From: Stenotrophomonas bentonitica
Lineage (GTDB): Bacteria; Pseudomonadota; Gammaproteobacteria; Xanthomonadales; Xanthomonadaceae
Direction: 5' to 3'
Length of the DNA: 64,000 nucleotides
Assembly (NCBI RefSeq): GCF_013185915.1
Contig: NZ_JAAZUH010000003.1
Span: 62,001-126,000 of the forward strand
Below, one piece after another: positions 39,634 through 52,570 of this stretch. The notes beneath the pieces were generated by a model, which saw only the letters and a program-made list of their open reading frames with translations, searched no databases and was not told where the DNA came from. Position numbers and translations under genes: made by a program. Position 1 is the stretch's first letter. Each line of letters begins with the position of its first letter.

Positions 39634-42600
39634 TCAGAACGCCACGTTCCAGTTCAGCTGGGCCCCCACTTCGCGCTGGCCATCGCCCGCACGCCCCTGC
39701 GCGAACATCGACAGGCGGCTGTTGTCGGAGGTGTTGAGCGACACCCCGACCTCGGCGATACCCACGTTGCGGGCCAGCGGCAGGCCCTGCACGGTGAAGC
39801 TGTCGCTGCCGGCTACGAACCGATTGCGCGAGTCCGCGCGCAGTTCGCCGGCCGCGTTCTGCCAGGCCAGGCCGGCTTCGAAGCGGGCCCCATCCTGCTG
39901 GCCGCCACTGATGTCCCACGAGGCGCGGATCCCGGCTGTGGTAGTCCACACCTCGTCCTTGCTGGACGCCACCGACAAGGCGGCGGTGCCGCCGGTCTCG
40001 GTAGCGGCCTCGCTGGACAGGCGGGTGTAAGCCAGGGCCAGATACGGGCTCAGGGTCAGCGAGTCGAACTGCAGGTCCCAACCGCCCTCGGCGAACGCCG
40101 AAACGGCGTGCGCGTCATGGCGGCTGTCCAGGGCCTGCGCCCACGACGTGCCGGCACCGATGTCGCGGCGGGTCTCCACCTCGTAATCGGCATAGCTGGC
40201 GCCACCGTTGATCCAGGCCTGTTCGCCACGGAAACCGGCATACAGGCCGCCGTGCACGGCATCGACCTCGGTGATCGCGTTGCGGGCTTTGATCTGCTGT
40301 CGCAGCGATTCCGGGCCGCCGGCGACGCCAACCGTCCAGCGCTCGCCGAAGGTCCAGTCATAGCCGGCGATCAGACCCTGGCGGTGGTCCTGGGTACGCG
40401 CGGCATTGCCGTCGCCGTCGCTGCGCTTGGAGGCGCCGCTGCCGGCCACCCATACAGCGGAACCCTCGCGCTTGGCGCTCGGATCCGGACGCAGGCGCTG
40501 CGAAATGCCTTCACGCAGGAAGCGGTCGTCGAGCAGCAGCGCGCGCTTGCTGGCGTGCAGTTCGCCGGCGAGGTCGTCGAAGGCAGCCAGGGCACTGGCT
40601 TCGTCCAGCATCAGCAGGCCGTTGTACAGCGCCAGCGCGTCGCCGGACTGCTGCAGCGAGTCCAGTGCCGCTGCGGTGGCGCGATGGTTGCCGGTGACCG
40701 CGACCGCACCGAACACGATCGGCGGGGTCACGCCCGGCGTGCCCGGGAAGCCGGGATCGACCGGAGTTACCGGGTCCACCGGCGTGACCGGATCAACGGG
40801 GGTGACGGGGTCAACCGGAGTCACCGGATCAACCGGCGCCACCGGCGTATTCACCGCGATGGTCAGCAGCACGTCGTTGCCGGTCTGGGTCAGCGTCGGG
40901 GTGATGAAGGCAGAATTGGAGATGACGTCATCGAAGCCGCCATTGAGGCCTTCGGCGGCATTGAGGATCGTGTAGCTGTGGCCGTTCTGGTAACTGGCCA
41001 GCGGATCCAGGCCGGTCACGCGCACGCCGGTAGCGCCGGTGCTGCCGGCAATCCCGGCACCATGGCCAATGTACGCCTTGCCACTGACCTTGACGAAATC
41101 GGCCTGGCCGTTGCCCAGCAGGTCCACGTCGTAGAACGCCTTCTGCGCGACACTGGCTGGCACCGCGCCCGCCGCGTTGATGTACAGGTCGCCATCGATC
41201 GTGAGCGTACCCACGCCCGCATTGCCCGGCGACAACACGCCACCATTGAACACCTCGGTCCTGCCGACCGTGGCGTTGCCGGCAAGGACGCCGCCGTCGC
41301 GTACCAGCACATTGGAGCTGCGGACCACACCCGTAGTGCTGCCGTAGTTGATGGTCTCGTTGAAGCCAGAGCTTCCGTTGAGCACCAGGGTTCCGCCGGA
41401 GACCTCGATCTGCTGCTGGAGCGCCTGGCTGCCGCCGGTGTAGCCCTGGCCGGTGTACATGTCGCCGGTGATGCTCAGGATGCCGCCCCGTACGACGACC
41501 TTGCCGCCGAAGTCGGCCAGGTTGCCGGACAGCGTGGTATTGCCGGCCACGGCCGTGACCGCACCGCTGACGTCGCTGATGCTGCGCAGCGTGTTGGCCA
41601 GGGTGATGTCGCCGGTGTGGTTGAACACCAGCCCGCCGGCTCCGCCCTGCATGACGATGTCCGCGCTGCCCAGTTCGCCAGCGGCTTCCGCTGCGGTCCA
41701 GACGGGACCGCCATTGGCCACCGACCAGGTGTCCATGCCCCCGCCGATGACAACATGGCCCAACGTACCGATGGTCAGATCGGCGCCTGTGCCGATCCGG
41801 CCGCCGTTGGCAACGGTGAGGATGCCGAACGGCTCGCCAACCAGATGGCTGCCCACGGTGATGTTGCCGCTGGCTTCAATGACCGAGCCCGCACCACTTA
41901 CCCGTACCTGTTCATCCACCCGGCCCAGTGCGAAGGTGGACGAGTTCTGGCCGCCGGAGACCAGCAAGGTATCGGTGCTCATGACGGCGCCATCGAGCAC
42001 CTCCACGCCGGTACGGATGTCCATCTCGCCAAGGTTGGACCACCGGCTTGCCGCTCCGGTGAGCGTGGCGGTTCCCGTGCTGCTGTAGGAGTCCTTGATC
42101 CGCGCGCTGTTGGACTGGATCTGGCCGCCGTCGTCAATGAGCAGATGGGTGCTGGCGATCACCCGGTCGCCGCTCAGCAGCGAGCCGGCGCCGGACACCT
42201 CGATGCGACCGATGCGCGAAGCCGTGCTCGGCAGGCCCTGGTCAGCTTCGGCCGTCACGTTGCCGGTAACCGTCACCACGGCGCCGCGCTCTACCCGCAG
42301 CGCGCCATTGCCGTTTGCCGCCACCCGCATGGCGTCAGCCGTCACCGATGCTCCGGTACCGCTGGCCAGCAGTCTGCCGGCCGCGCCCTGCGCAGCGCCA
42401 ATGCTCACAAGCTGTGCTTCCAGCGTGCCGCTGTTGCGCACCTCCACCGTGCCGCCGCCATTGCGGGCAGCACCGATGACAAGGTCGCGACCCACGCGCA
42501 CGCTTCCCATGTCGACGTTGAGCGTGCCGGTACCGGCCTCACCGACCCGCAGCTCGTTGTCGTTGACCACCAGCACGCCACCGGTGTTTACGTTGACCAC

Positions 42601-43287
42601 GCCCATGCCGGACGCTGCAGAGCCGATGATCATGCCGTACGACGTGCCTGCCAGCGGCGTCGGCAACGTTGTTTCCACGCGACCGCCGTTGCTGATGTCC
42701 AGCACGCCGGCACCCTCACGGCCCACCAGCAACTGGCGCGTGCTGAGCAACGAGCCGGTACCATCGACGGAGCCGATGCCAAAGCCGTCGGTGGCATGAC
42801 CGAACGACGCAGTGCCACCTGCCACGGTTGCGGCAGCGCCGCCGGAAAGGCGCAGCTCACCCCGACCTGCCTCGGCGACGCGGACCGACGCACTGTTGAC
42901 GGTCAGTTTCGAGGTGGCGCCGTCGAGGTGCAGCGTGCCGTCACCTCCGCTGTTCGTGCCAAGGGAGACAAGGTCGTTGGAGGTCAGCGTGCCGCCGTTG
43001 AGGGCCTCGATCAGCACTTTGCCGCTGGCCCCGATTCGGAAGCCGTCGGCGTAGACGCGGCCGTCTGTGACCGTTTCGTCGGAGTTGAAGTCATGCACCG
43101 CCGCGAATGCGGACGGCAACGATGCAGCCGACAGGCCCAACGCGACCAGCATGGCGGCACTGAGCTGTGAACGACGGCGGACGCTGCCGCTGGCCGTTGC
43201 GGAGGAGGAATGGGTGGAGGTGAGTTCGGATGCAACCTGCATCTGGCCCGTGGCGTGGTTGAACACCAGGCGATAAATCCTGTTCAT
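39634..43287 (-). CDS. Autotransporter (type Va) with extended signal peptide
   Basis: A 1217-residue surface protein. The N-terminus [20 protein letters not shown] is an extended signal peptide region, followed by a hydrophobic core ending at AFA near residue 60. The passenger (about 65-800) is a beta-helix of repeated strand-turn units such as [12 protein letters not shown] and [10 protein letters not shown] (VDPVTP)n linker at about 815-845 leads to the autotransporter beta-barrel (about 930-1217), ending in the aromatic NWNVAF. Such proteins are exported by Sec, then the barrel places the passenger outside as adhesin or enzyme. No protease triad was recognised, so adhesion or biofilm is the most likely role. 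Confidence 0.92.
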   Translation of the reverse strand: MNRIYRLVFNHATGQMQVASELTSTHSSSATASGSVRRRSQLSAAMLVALGLSAASLPSAFAAVHDFNSDETVTDGRVYADGFRIGASGKVLIEALNGGTLTSNDLVSLGTNSGGDGTLHLDGATSKLTVNSASVRVAEAGRGELRLSGGAAATVAGGTASFGHATDGFGIGSVDGTGSLLSTRQLLVGREGAGVLDISNGGRVETTLPTPLAGTSYGMIIGSAASGMGVVNVNTGGVLVVNDNELRVGEAGTGTLNVDMGSVRVGRDLVIGAARNGGGTVEVRNSGTLEAQLVSIGAAQGAAGRLLASGTGASVTADAMRVAANGNGALRVERGAVVTVTGNVTAEADQGLPSTASRIGRIEVSGAGSLLSGDRVIASTHLLIDDGGQIQSNSARIKDSYSSTGTATLTGAASRWSNLGEMDIRTGVEVLDGAVMSTDTLLVSGGQNSSTFALGRVDEQVRVSGAGSVIEASGNITVGSHLVGEPFGILTVANGGRIGTGADLTIGTLGHVVIGGGMDTWSVANGGPVWTAAEAAGELGSADIVMQGGAGGLVFNHTGDITLANTLRSISDVSGAVTAVAGNTTLSGNLADFGGKVVVRGGILSITGDMYTGQGYTGGSQALQQQIEVSGGTLVLNGSSGFNETINYGSTTGVVRSSNVLVRDGGVLAGNATVGRTEVFNGGVLSPGNAGVGTLTIDGDLYINAAGAVPASVAQKAFYDVDLLGNGQADFVKVSGKAYIGHGAGIAGSTGATGVRVTGLDPLASYQNGHSYTILNAAEGLNGGFDDVISNSAFITPTLTQTGNDVLLTIAVNTPVAPVDPVTPVDPVTPVDPVTPVDPVTPVDPGFPGTPGVTPPIVFGAVAVTGNHRATAAALDSLQQSGDALALYNGLLMLDEASALAAFDDLAGELHASKRALLLDDRFLREGISQRLRPDPSAKREGSAVWVAGSGASKRSDGDGNAARTQDHRQGLIAGYDWTFGERWTVGVAGGPESLRQQIKARNAITEVDAVHGGLYAGFRGEQAWINGGASYADYEVETRRDIGAGTSWAQALDSRHDAHAVSAFAEGGWDLQFDSLTLSPYLALAYTRLSSEAATETGGTAALSVASSKDEVWTTTAGIRASWDISGGQQDGARFEAGLAWQNAAGELRADSRNRFVAGSDSFTVQGLPLARNVGIAEVGVSLNTSDNSRLSMFAQGRAGDGQREVGAQLNWNVAF
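40756..40836 (-). repeat. 18-base tandem repeat encoding the VDPVTP linker
   Basis: About five tandem units in the autotransporter gene. Synonymous changes alternate between copies (ACCGG or ACGGG versions), showing that they are under protein-level constraint or have partly decayed. Copy number could change in steps of six residues. Confidence 0.8.
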
Positions 43288-43412
43288 GAAGCTCCATGGA
43301 TGGCGACTCAGGGAAAACGCGCGATGGCGCGCCGCCCTGTCGCGAATGCAACGCGCTCGCAACAGGGGCTGCAACGATAGTTGGATGTCGCAGTCGAGCC
43401 CGTCGGTCGCAT

Positions 43413-43451
43413 CTGACACGCTCGTGGGGATGCACCACCACTGCGTGTCAG
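43413..43451 (-). promoter_or_regulatory. Inverted repeat upstream of the autotransporter gene
   Basis: CTGACACGC and GCGTGTCAG form a perfect 9-bp stem around 21 bases that can pair further (GTGG with CCAC). It is 126 bases upstream of the start codon, between the secA terminator and the gene. It may be an operator or a leader hairpin. Confidence 0.45.
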
Positions 43452-43508
43452 TTTTCTCTGAAACATGTCGTTTCGCGGTACAGCTCACAGAACTGCCGCA
43501 TCCTCCCC

Positions 43509-43538
43509 AAAAAAAACCCCGCTTTCGCGGGGCTTTTT
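43509..43538 (-). terminator. Rho-independent terminator of secA
   Basis: CCCCGC-TTTC-GCGGGG flanked by eight A on the left and five T on the right of the plus strand. On the minus strand it ends in TTTTTTTT, three bases past the secA stop. It is symmetrical enough to act in both directions. Confidence 0.93.
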
Positions 43539-43540
43539 CA

Positions 43541-46273
<2,733 letters not shown>

Positions 46274-46342
46274 TGAAGGAACCGGTTGGAATGAGACGCC
46301 CCAACGGCGGCGCTCCCCCTGGGACCGCCCGCCGCAAACGAA

Positions 46343-46363
46343 ACAGGGCGCATCGCGCCCTGT
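46343..46363 (-). terminator. Terminator of the M23 peptidase gene
   Basis: ACAGGGCGC and GCGCCCTGT around a 3-base loop; on the minus strand it is followed by TTCGTTTGC. It separates the peptidase gene from secA, so secA has its own promoter in 46274-46342. Confidence 0.75.
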
Positions 46364-46437
46364 CTATGGCAACACCCATTGTAGCTTGGGACGAGGGCAC
46401 TTGGTTTCAAGCGCCCGCGATCCGCCAGATGCAGCCC

Positions 46438-47388
46438 TCAGCCGCGGGAGACCCGCCCGACCGGGGTGTTGCCGCCGTCGCCCAGGAACTTGCGCGGGTT
46501 AACCACCTGGCCGCGTTCCCAGACCTCGAAGTGCACGTGGGCACCGGTGGAACGGCCCGTGGAACCGGCCTTGGCCACTTCCTGCCCGGCCCGGACCAGC
46601 TCGCCGGCCTTCACCACCAGGCGCGAATTGTGCGCGTAGCGGGTCACATAGCCGTTGCCATGGTCGACGTCGACCACGTTGCCATAGCCACCCTTCACGC
46701 CGGCGAAGCTGACCACCCCGTCGGCCACGGACATCACCGGGTCGCCGACCTTGGCATGGAAGTCGATGCCCTTGTGGTTGCCCCGACCGCGACCGAACGG
46801 GTCGGCACGACCGCCGAAGCTGGAGGTGATGTAGCTGTTGCGGATCGGCATGCGACCCGGCACGGCGTTCTGGTCCAGCTGATGGTCGAACATCAGCGAC
46901 TCCATCACCGACAACTGGCGGCCTGAAGCAGCAAAGCGCTGCTCCAGCACCTGTAAGTCGGCATTGACGTCGCTGACCGGGATGTCCTGGGTCGGGCCGG
47001 GTTCGCCTTCACCGAGGCCGGGGGTCTCGTTGAAGTCGAACTCGCCGTCTTCCAGCTTGCCCATCTGGGTCAGGCGCTCGCCGAGCGCGTTGAGCCGGGT
47101 CGCCTGCGCCTGGAGCTCGCCCATCCGGGCGGCCAGCGCGTTGACCTGGGTCTGCGCGTCCTGCTGGGCCTTGGCCAGGTCGCGCTCCTGCTGGGCGACC
47201 TTGGCGTGGAGCCGGGAATCATTGAACATGCTGCCAGCCAGGCCGGCACCAAGGCCGATCACGCAGCCGAGGCCGAGCACGCTGCCCAGCAGGGCGCGGG
47301 GCCTGTCCTCGAAGTAGAAACGCAAACGCGCAAGCGGCGTCTTGGCCTGTCCTTCACGCGTTTTGATTACGATCTTTTTGAATGCCAT
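46438..47388 (-). CDS. M23-family peptidoglycan endopeptidase
   Basis: A 316-residue envelope enzyme. It has a short cytoplasmic N-terminus, a membrane anchor (ALLGSVLGLGCVIGLGAGLA, about 32-52), a coiled coil (about 60-110, KVAQQERDLAKAQQDAQTQV), and a C-terminal LytM/M23 domain with zinc motifs NHKGIDF and GAHVHFEVW. It cuts peptide cross-links of peptidoglycan, or activates amidases if degenerate, but both zinc motifs are intact. This gene is conserved between lpxC/dciA and secA in xanthomonads. The ATG at 47388 has no clear ribosome site and is only 12 bases from the divergent dciA start. Confidence 0.92.
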   Translation of the reverse strand: MAFKKIVIKTREGQAKTPLARLRFYFEDRPRALLGSVLGLGCVIGLGAGLAGSMFNDSRLHAKVAQQERDLAKAQQDAQTQVNALAARMGELQAQATRLNALGERLTQMGKLEDGEFDFNETPGLGEGEPGPTQDIPVSDVNADLQVLEQRFAASGRQLSVMESLMFDHQLDQNAVPGRMPIRNSYITSSFGGRADPFGRGRGNHKGIDFHAKVGDPVMSVADGVVSFAGVKGGYGNVVDVDHGNGYVTRYAHNSRLVVKAGELVRAGQEVAKAGSTGRSTGAHVHFEVWERGQVVNPRKFLGDGGNTPVGRVSRG

Positions 47389-47400
47389 CAGTGAGTTTTC

Positions 47401-47829
47401 ATGTCTGAGCCGAAATCCAGTGCCCGTCCTGCAACAACGCCGAAACCGGCGCTGGATGCAGTCATGGATGGCAAAACCAGCAACCCGCTGCGTCGTGCGC
47501 TGTGGCTCGACACGCTGGACCGTCAGTTGCGCCCCCATCTGCCGCCTACCCTGGCCACCCGTTGCCGGCTGGCGAATGTAAACGGCGAACACCTCGTTTT
47601 TGTCGTCGACTCCGCTGTGTGGCATGCCAAGGTCCGGCTTGCCGAAGCACAGTTGATCGACGCGGCCCGGTCCATCGGGCTGAAGGTCACCAAGGTGACC
47701 GTCAAAACTGCGGCTGCCCCTCCTCCACGCTCCCCAGCGATCGACAACAGGAATGGCCCCCAGGCAGTTTCAGCCGCCACGCACAAAGGGCTACGCGACG
47801 CGTTGGCCTGTCTGAAGGACGTGGACTGA
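47401..47829 (+). CDS. dciA: DUF721 protein, DciA-type helicase operator
   Basis: A 142-residue protein with a DUF721 domain (about 22-100: RRALWLDTLDRQLRPHLPPT, HLVFVVDSAVWHAKVRLAEA). DciA is the ancestral loader or operator of the replicative helicase DnaB and is found where DnaC is absent. The basic, flexible C-terminus (KTAAAPPPRSPAIDNRNG) fits single-stranded DNA contact. Position between lpxC and secA is the common one in gammaproteobacteria. It diverges from the M23 gene with 12 bases between the start codons, and only a weak GTGAG precedes its ATG. Confidence 0.88.
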   Translation: MSEPKSSARPATTPKPALDAVMDGKTSNPLRRALWLDTLDRQLRPHLPPTLATRCRLANVNGEHLVFVVDSAVWHAKVRLAEAQLIDAARSIGLKVTKVTVKTAAAPPPRSPAIDNRNGPQAVSAATHKGLRDALACLKDVD

Positions 47830-47940
47830 TCCGCGACCCGCAGGCATCGGGGCGTCCCGCCCCTTCCCCGTCGTCGTCACAGTGATGTGAATCTGGCAGG
47901 GAGCCGGCGGTCACTGTAGCCGCGCTGGGTCGACCAGTCG

Positions 47941-48092
47941 TTATTCTTTTATTAAATAAACGTTAAAGTTGGTCGGAAACGGGATCGGGTTCACAAAAAT
48001 GTGACCACGGTACGTAGACGGTTCATTGACATCAACATCACATCCGGGCGCGGCCCGGAATGCAGAACGGCGCCGTGGGCGCCGTTCGCTTT
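47941..48092 (+). ncRNA. Candidate small RNA between dciA and lpxC
   Basis: The 280-base gap between the convergent dciA and lpxC genes holds an AT-rich patch (TTATTC at 47941 and TAAAGT at 47964, spaced 17 bases) that could be a promoter. Downstream follow a GGTTCACA/TGTGACC stem (47988-48006), a likely single-stranded stretch TTCATTGACATCAACATCAC, a CCGGGCG/GCGCCCGG-like stem and a good terminator at 48065. That would make a transcript of about 110 bases. The -35 match is weak, so this is a hypothesis; the terminator may simply serve dciA. Confidence 0.3.
48065..48092 (+). terminator. Rho-independent terminator between dciA and lpxC
   Basis: GAACGGCGCC-GTG-GGCGCCGTTC followed by GCTTTTC. 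The 10-bp stem is perfect. It serves whatever is transcribed on the plus strand, and on the minus strand the same stem lies 18 bases past lpxC. Confidence 0.85.
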
Positions 48093-48109
48093 TCAACGTT
48101 TTCAATCAC

Positions 48110-49021
48110 TTACGCGTAGGCAGGTACGCCGTACACCACCGGCACGTCGCTGCTCGGGGCCTCGTAGCTCACCCACTCCCAGGCGCTGGCATCGGCCAGC
48201 AGGGCGCGCACCAGCTTGTTGTTGAGCGCGTGGCCGGATTTGAAGCCTTCGTAGGCGCCAAGCACCTGGCCGCCGGCGAGGTAGAGGTCGCCGATCGCGT
48301 CGAGGATCTTGTGGCGCACGAACTCGTCGGCGTAACGCAGGCCGTCGTCGTTGAGCACGCGGAATTCGTCGAGCACGATGGCGTTGTCCATCGAACCGCC
48401 CAGGCCGAGGTTGCGCTCGCGCATGTACTCCAGGTCGCGCATGAAGCCGAAGGTGCGCGCGCGGGCGATTTCCTTGGTGTAGGCGGCCGTGGAGAACTCG
48501 ATCTCGGCGCGCGACTGCTTGGCCGGGATCATCGGATGGTCGAACTGGATGGTGAAACCGAGCTTGTAGCCTTCATAGGGCTCGAAGCGGGCGACCTTGT
48601 CGCCGTCGGTCACTTCCACCGTCTTGAGAATGCGGATGAAGCGTTTCGGCGCGTCCTGTTCGGCGATGCCTGCCGACTGCAGCAGGAAAACGAACGGGCC
48701 GGAGGAACCGTCCATGATCGGCAGCTCGGCCGAGGACAGCTCCACGATGATGTTGTCCACGCCCAGGCCGGCCAGGGCCGACATCAGGTGTTCGACGGTC
48801 TGGATCTTGGCGTCGTTGCAGGTCAGCCCGGTGCACAGGGTCACTTCGGTGACCAGGTCGGCACGGGCCGGCACTTCCACCACCGGGTCCAGGTCCACGC
48901 GCCGGAACACGATGCCGTGATTGACCGGCGCCGGGCGCAGGGTCATGTAGACCTTGTCACCGCTGTGCAGGCCAACGCCAGTGGCGCGGATCGTGTTCTT
49001 GAGGGTGCGTTGGGGGATCAT
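48110..49021 (-). CDS. lpxC: UDP-3-O-acyl-N-acetylglucosamine deacetylase
   Basis: A 303-residue zinc enzyme making the committed step of lipid A synthesis. The start [20 protein letters not shown], the zinc His78 in [12 protein letters not shown], the second site [12 protein letters not shown], and the general acid His in [12 protein letters not shown] are visible. Standard length. It follows ftsZ by 172 bases and probably has its own promoter, plus read-through from the dcw cluster. Together with the peptidoglycan genes it links outer-membrane and wall synthesis in one region. Confidence 0.97.
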   Translation of the reverse strand: MIPQRTLKNTIRATGVGLHSGDKVYMTLRPAPVNHGIVFRRVDLDPVVEVPARADLVTEVTLCTGLTCNDAKIQTVEHLMSALAGLGVDNIIVELSSAELPIMDGSSGPFVFLLQSAGIAEQDAPKRFIRILKTVEVTDGDKVARFEPYEGYKLGFTIQFDHPMIPAKQSRAEIEFSTAAYTKEIARARTFGFMRDLEYMRERNLGLGGSMDNAIVLDEFRVLNDDGLRYADEFVRHKILDAIGDLYLAGGQVLGAYEGFKSGHALNNKLVRALLADASAWEWVSYEAPSSDVPVVYGVPAYA

Positions 49022-49115
49022 GGGGGCAACCGGGGGAAGCGCGCGGTCAGCGCGGCAGTGACAAACAAGAATAACACGCACTACCACCGCTCCTTTCTGA
49101 ACCGGAGACGGCAGA

Positions 49116-49141
49116 CTGCCGGGCCCATCCTGGCCCGGCAG
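49116..49141. terminator. Hairpin between ftsZ and lpxC
   Basis: CTGCCGGGCC and GGCCCGGCAG form a perfect 10-bp stem with a 6-base loop, 52 bases past ftsZ. No T-run follows on the minus strand, so it may attenuate rather than end dcw transcripts before lpxC. Confidence 0.55.
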
Positions 49142-49193
49142 CAAGGGACATGGAGGCGCTCACCGGGGAGGACAAGGCCCCGGCTGGCGATCC

Positions 49194-50420
49194 TCAGTCC
49201 GCCTGGCGGCGCAGGAACGCCGGGATGTCCAGGTAATCGTTGGGCAGTTCGGCCGTGGCCGGACCCGAGGACGCCGGTGCCGATGCGGCCACGGTGTCAG
49301 CGCTGGGACGACGCAGGCCCAGGCCCATGCCGCCGACAGCCTTGGACACCGCGTCGCCGCCGTTGTCGAAGTCGCCGAACTCCGGCTGGCCGGTGGTGGC
49401 GTTGCGGACCAGCTTGATCGGTGCGCGCTCGCCCGGGCGCTGGCTCTTGGCGGCCACGGCACGGTTCAGGCCGGTGGCGACCACGGTCACGCGGACCTCG
49501 TCCTGCATGTCCGGATCCAGCACGGTACCGACCACCACGGTGGCGTCTTCGGAGGCGAAGCCGTCGATGGTGCGGCCGATCTCGTCGAACTCGGCCATGG
49601 TGAAGTCGGCGCCGGCGGTGATATTGACCAGGATGCCGTTGGCACCGGCCAGGTTCACATCGTCCAGCAGCGGGTTCTGGATGGCGGCTTCGGCGGCGGC
49701 CTGGGCGCGGTCGTCGCCACGGGCGGTGCCGGTACCCATCATCGCCAGGCCCATTTCGGACATGACGGTGCGCACGTCGGCGAAGTCGACGTTGATCAGG
49801 CCCGGACGCACGATCAGGTCGGCGATGCCCTGCACGGCGCCCTGCAGCACGTCGTTGGCGGCACGGAAGGCCTGGATCATGGTGGCGTTGCGGCCAAGCA
49901 CGGTGATCAGCTTTTCGTTCGGAATGGTGATCAGCGAGTCGCAGTGCTGGCTCAGCTCTTCGATGCCCTTCAGCGCGACCTGCATGCGGCGACGGCCTTC
50001 GAACGGGAACGGCTTGGTGACCACGGCCACGGTCAGGATGCCCATTTCCTTGGCCAGCTGTGCCACCACCGGTGCAGCGCCGGTACCGGTGCCACCGCCC
50101 ATGCCGGCGGTGATGAACACCATGTCCGCGCCCTGCAGGGCGTCCATGATGCGCTCGCGGTCTTCCAGCGCGGCCTGGCGGCCGACTTCCGGATTCGCGC
50201 CTGCGCCCAGGCCCTTGGTGACGTTGGTACCGAGCTGCAGCTGCAGCTTGGCACCGCAATTCTTGATGGCCTGCGAGTCGGTGTTGGCAGTGATGAATTC
50301 CACGCCGTCCACGCTGGTGCTGACCATGTGCGCCACGGCGTTGCCGCCGCCGCCGCCCACGCCGATCACCTTGATCACCGCATTGGGTGCCATCTTCTCA
50401 ATCAGTTCGAAATGCGCCAT
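49194..50420 (-). CDS. ftsZ: Cell division protein FtsZ
   Basis: A 408-residue tubulin-like GTPase that forms the division ring. VGGGGGNAVAHM and the tubulin signature GMGGGTGTGAAPV bind GTP, NPDFADVRTV-type T7 loop is present as NVDFADVRTVMSEMGLAMMG, and the C-terminal peptide NDYLDIPAFLRRQA recruits FtsA and ZipA. A linker of about 60 residues (Ala/Gly/Pro rich) precedes it. The 174-base gap from ftsA suggests an additional ftsZ promoter. Start at 50420 gives the normal MAHFELIEKMAPNAVIKV. Confidence 0.98.
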   Translation of the reverse strand: MAHFELIEKMAPNAVIKVIGVGGGGGNAVAHMVSTSVDGVEFITANTDSQAIKNCGAKLQLQLGTNVTKGLGAGANPEVGRQAALEDRERIMDALQGADMVFITAGMGGGTGTGAAPVVAQLAKEMGILTVAVVTKPFPFEGRRRMQVALKGIEELSQHCDSLITIPNEKLITVLGRNATMIQAFRAANDVLQGAVQGIADLIVRPGLINVDFADVRTVMSEMGLAMMGTGTARGDDRAQAAAEAAIQNPLLDDVNLAGANGILVNITAGADFTMAEFDEIGRTIDGFASEDATVVVGTVLDPDMQDEVRVTVVATGLNRAVAAKSQRPGERAPIKLVRNATTGQPEFGDFDNGGDAVSKAVGGMGLGLRRPSADTVAASAPASSGPATAELPNDYLDIPAFLRRQAD

Positions 50421-50594
50421 GTCCGTGTCCTCGTTGTATCCGCTTCTGGTAAGCATGGGCGCGTTGGCGTCCTGCCATTGCGCTGCATGTTGCCGTTGCG
50501 GCTGTGTGGGTTATGTATGTAGCGGTGTGGTGCGCCGGAATGTTTCCCGGTTTGAAGCACGCCGATGGTCAACCGGCGGTATCGCCCCGGGGCG

Positions 50595-51830
50595 TCAGAA
50601 TTCGCCCCGGAACCATGTCTTGAGTTTGTTGAACATGCTGCCCGCGCGCCCGGTGGGCAGCGACGGACGGCGCGGGTGTTCGGTCTGGCTGCCCATCAGC
50701 AGCAGGCCCACGCCGGTGGCGTGCACGGGATTGCCGACCACTTCGCCCAGCCCGGTGACGTGCTGCGGAATGCCCACGCGGACCGGCATCTGCAGCATTT
50801 CCTCGGCCAGTTCGACCACGCCTTCCATCTTCGAGGCGCCACCGGTGAGCACCATGCCGGCGCGCACCAGTTCCTCGAAACCGGAACGGCGCAGTTCGGC
50901 CTGCACCATCTCGAAGATCTCTTCGTAACGGCCCTGCACCGCCTGGGCGAGCGCGTGGCGCGGCATCCGGCGCGGCGGACGATCGCCGACGCTGGGCACC
51001 TGGATGCTTTCCTCGGCGGTGGCCAGCTGGGCCAGGGCGCAGGCGTAGCGCACCTTGATCTGCTCGGCTTCCGGGGTCGGCGTGCGCAGCATGTGCGCGA
51101 TGTCGTTGGTGACGTGGTCGCCGGCGATCGGCAGCGAGGCGGTGTGGCAGATCGCGCCCTGCACGAACACGGCCAGGTCGGTGGTGCCGGCGCCCATGTC
51201 GACCAGCACCACGCCCAGCTCGCGCTCGTCGGCGGTCAGCACCGCGACGCTGGAGGCCAGCGAGGACAGCACCAGGTCGTCCACCTGCAGCCCGCAGCGC
51301 TGCACGCACTTGCTGATGTTGGCCGCCGCCGACTGCGCGCACACCACCAGGTGGGCATGCACTTCCAGGCGCACGCCGGTCATGCCGACCGGGTTGCGGA
51401 TGCCTTCCTGCGAGTCGTCCAGCACGTATTCGCGCGGGATCGCATGCAGGATCTTCTGGTCGGCCGGGATCGCCACCGCCTTGGCCGCATCCAGCACGCG
51501 GTCGAGGTCGCCCCAAGTCACTTCGCCGTCGCGGATCGGCACGATCCCCGGCGAGTTCTTGCACTGCACGTGGTTGCCCGAGATCGAGGCATACACCGAG
51601 CGGATCTCGCAGCCGGCCATCAGCTCGGCCTCTTCGACCGCGCGCTGGATCGACTGCACGGTGGATTCGATGTCCACCACCACGCCGCGCTTGAGGCCGC
51701 GCGACTCATGCGAGCCGATGCCGATCACCTCGATCGGATTGCCCGGCGAATACTCGCCGACCAGCGCGACCACCTTGGAGGTGCCGATGTCCAAGCCGAC
51801 GATCAGCGATTTGTCACCCTTGCGATTCAT
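50595..51830 (-). CDS. ftsA: Cell division protein FtsA
   Basis: A 411-residue actin-like ATPase that ties FtsZ to the membrane. SLIVGLDIGTSKVVALVGE is the phosphate-1 motif, VVLVDMGAGTTDLAVF phosphate-2, and MVLTGGASKMEGV the adenosine motif. The extreme C-terminus (MFNKLKTWFRGEF) is the amphipathic membrane-targeting helix. It overlaps ftsQ by 4 bases. The 1C domain (about 85-160) replaces the actin 1B domain as usual. Confidence 0.97.
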   Translation of the reverse strand: MNRKGDKSLIVGLDIGTSKVVALVGEYSPGNPIEVIGIGSHESRGLKRGVVVDIESTVQSIQRAVEEAELMAGCEIRSVYASISGNHVQCKNSPGIVPIRDGEVTWGDLDRVLDAAKAVAIPADQKILHAIPREYVLDDSQEGIRNPVGMTGVRLEVHAHLVVCAQSAAANISKCVQRCGLQVDDLVLSSLASSVAVLTADERELGVVLVDMGAGTTDLAVFVQGAICHTASLPIAGDHVTNDIAHMLRTPTPEAEQIKVRYACALAQLATAEESIQVPSVGDRPPRRMPRHALAQAVQGRYEEIFEMVQAELRRSGFEELVRAGMVLTGGASKMEGVVELAEEMLQMPVRVGIPQHVTGLGEVVGNPVHATGVGLLLMGSQTEHPRRPSLPTGRAGSMFNKLKTWFRGEF

Positions 51831-52570
51831 GTCCTGTCCTGCGTGCTGTGCGCCACATTGGCCGGCGCGGCCGCGGCCGGGGTACCCCAGCTCAGCGTGA
51901 AACCATTGGTATAGCGGAGGTCGGCGCGCTCGATCGGCACCTGCTGGTTGGCCAGCTGCGGCAGCACGCGCACGAAGCGCTGCAGGCGCGAGCGCGCGTC
52001 GTCGCGGCCGACCACAACTTCGGTGCCGTTGCTCAGCTGCAGCGACCAGCTGCCGCGCGCGTCCATGCTGACCCGGGTCACGTCGACCCCAGCCGGCGCG
52101 AACAGCGCGCGCGCGTCGTTGTACAGCGCCACCACTTCCTGGGTCTGGGTGTCCGGACCATCGAGGTCGGGCAGCTTGAGGTCCTGCAGCTTCTGCGGGG
52201 TGGCGAACAGCTTGCCCTGCTCGGACAGCAGCCGGTCCTTGCCCCAGCGCGCGAACGGCTTGTGCTCGACCAGGGTGATTTCCAGCACGTCCGGCCACTG
52301 CTTGCGGACCTGCGCGCTCTCGACCCAGGGCAGCGTTTCGATCGCGTCCTGGGCGTCCTGCAGCTTGACCGCGAAGAAGCCCGAGCGCGCATACGGCAGC
52401 ACCACCTGCTGCAGCTGTTCGGCCGGGACCCGCTTGAACTCGCCGTGCACGCGCAGCTTGGCCAACGGCCAGCGTTCGGCACCGACCCAGCCGTTGAGCA
52501 CCGCCACCACGGGCAGCGCCACCAGCGACAGGGCCAGCAACCAGACGAAGATGCGCAGCGCCGCGTTCAT
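51827..52570 (-). CDS. ftsQ: Cell division protein FtsQ
   Basis: A 247-residue bitopic protein. A short cytoplasmic start is followed by one membrane helix ([20 protein letters not shown]), then the periplasmic POTRA domain ([20 protein letters not shown]) and the beta domain ([20 protein letters not shown] and EHKPFARWG) that contacts FtsB/FtsL. It joins the division complex between FtsK and FtsL. Start and stop overlap ddlB and ftsA by 4 bases each. Confidence 0.96.
   Translation of the reverse strand: MNAALRIFVWLLALSLVALPVVAVLNGWVGAERWPLAKLRVHGEFKRVPAEQLQQVVLPYARSGFFAVKLQDAQDAIETLPWVESAQVRKQWPDVLEITLVEHKPFARWGKDRLLSEQGKLFATPQKLQDLKLPDLDGPDTQTQEVVALYNDARALFAPAGVDVTRVSMDARGSWSLQLSNGTEVVVGRDDARSRLQRFVRVLPQLANQQVPIERADLRYTNGFTLSWGTPAAAAPANVAHSTQDRT

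Noticed and set aside
39532..43170. A 1212-codon plus-strand frame opposite the autotransporter
   Set aside because: Repeat-rich shadow of the autotransporter passenger; no ribosome site, domain or signal.
47938..47978. AT-rich patch as a replication origin or an integration site
   Set aside because: No DnaA boxes, direct repeats or tRNA end nearby; the genome's origin markers are not in this window.
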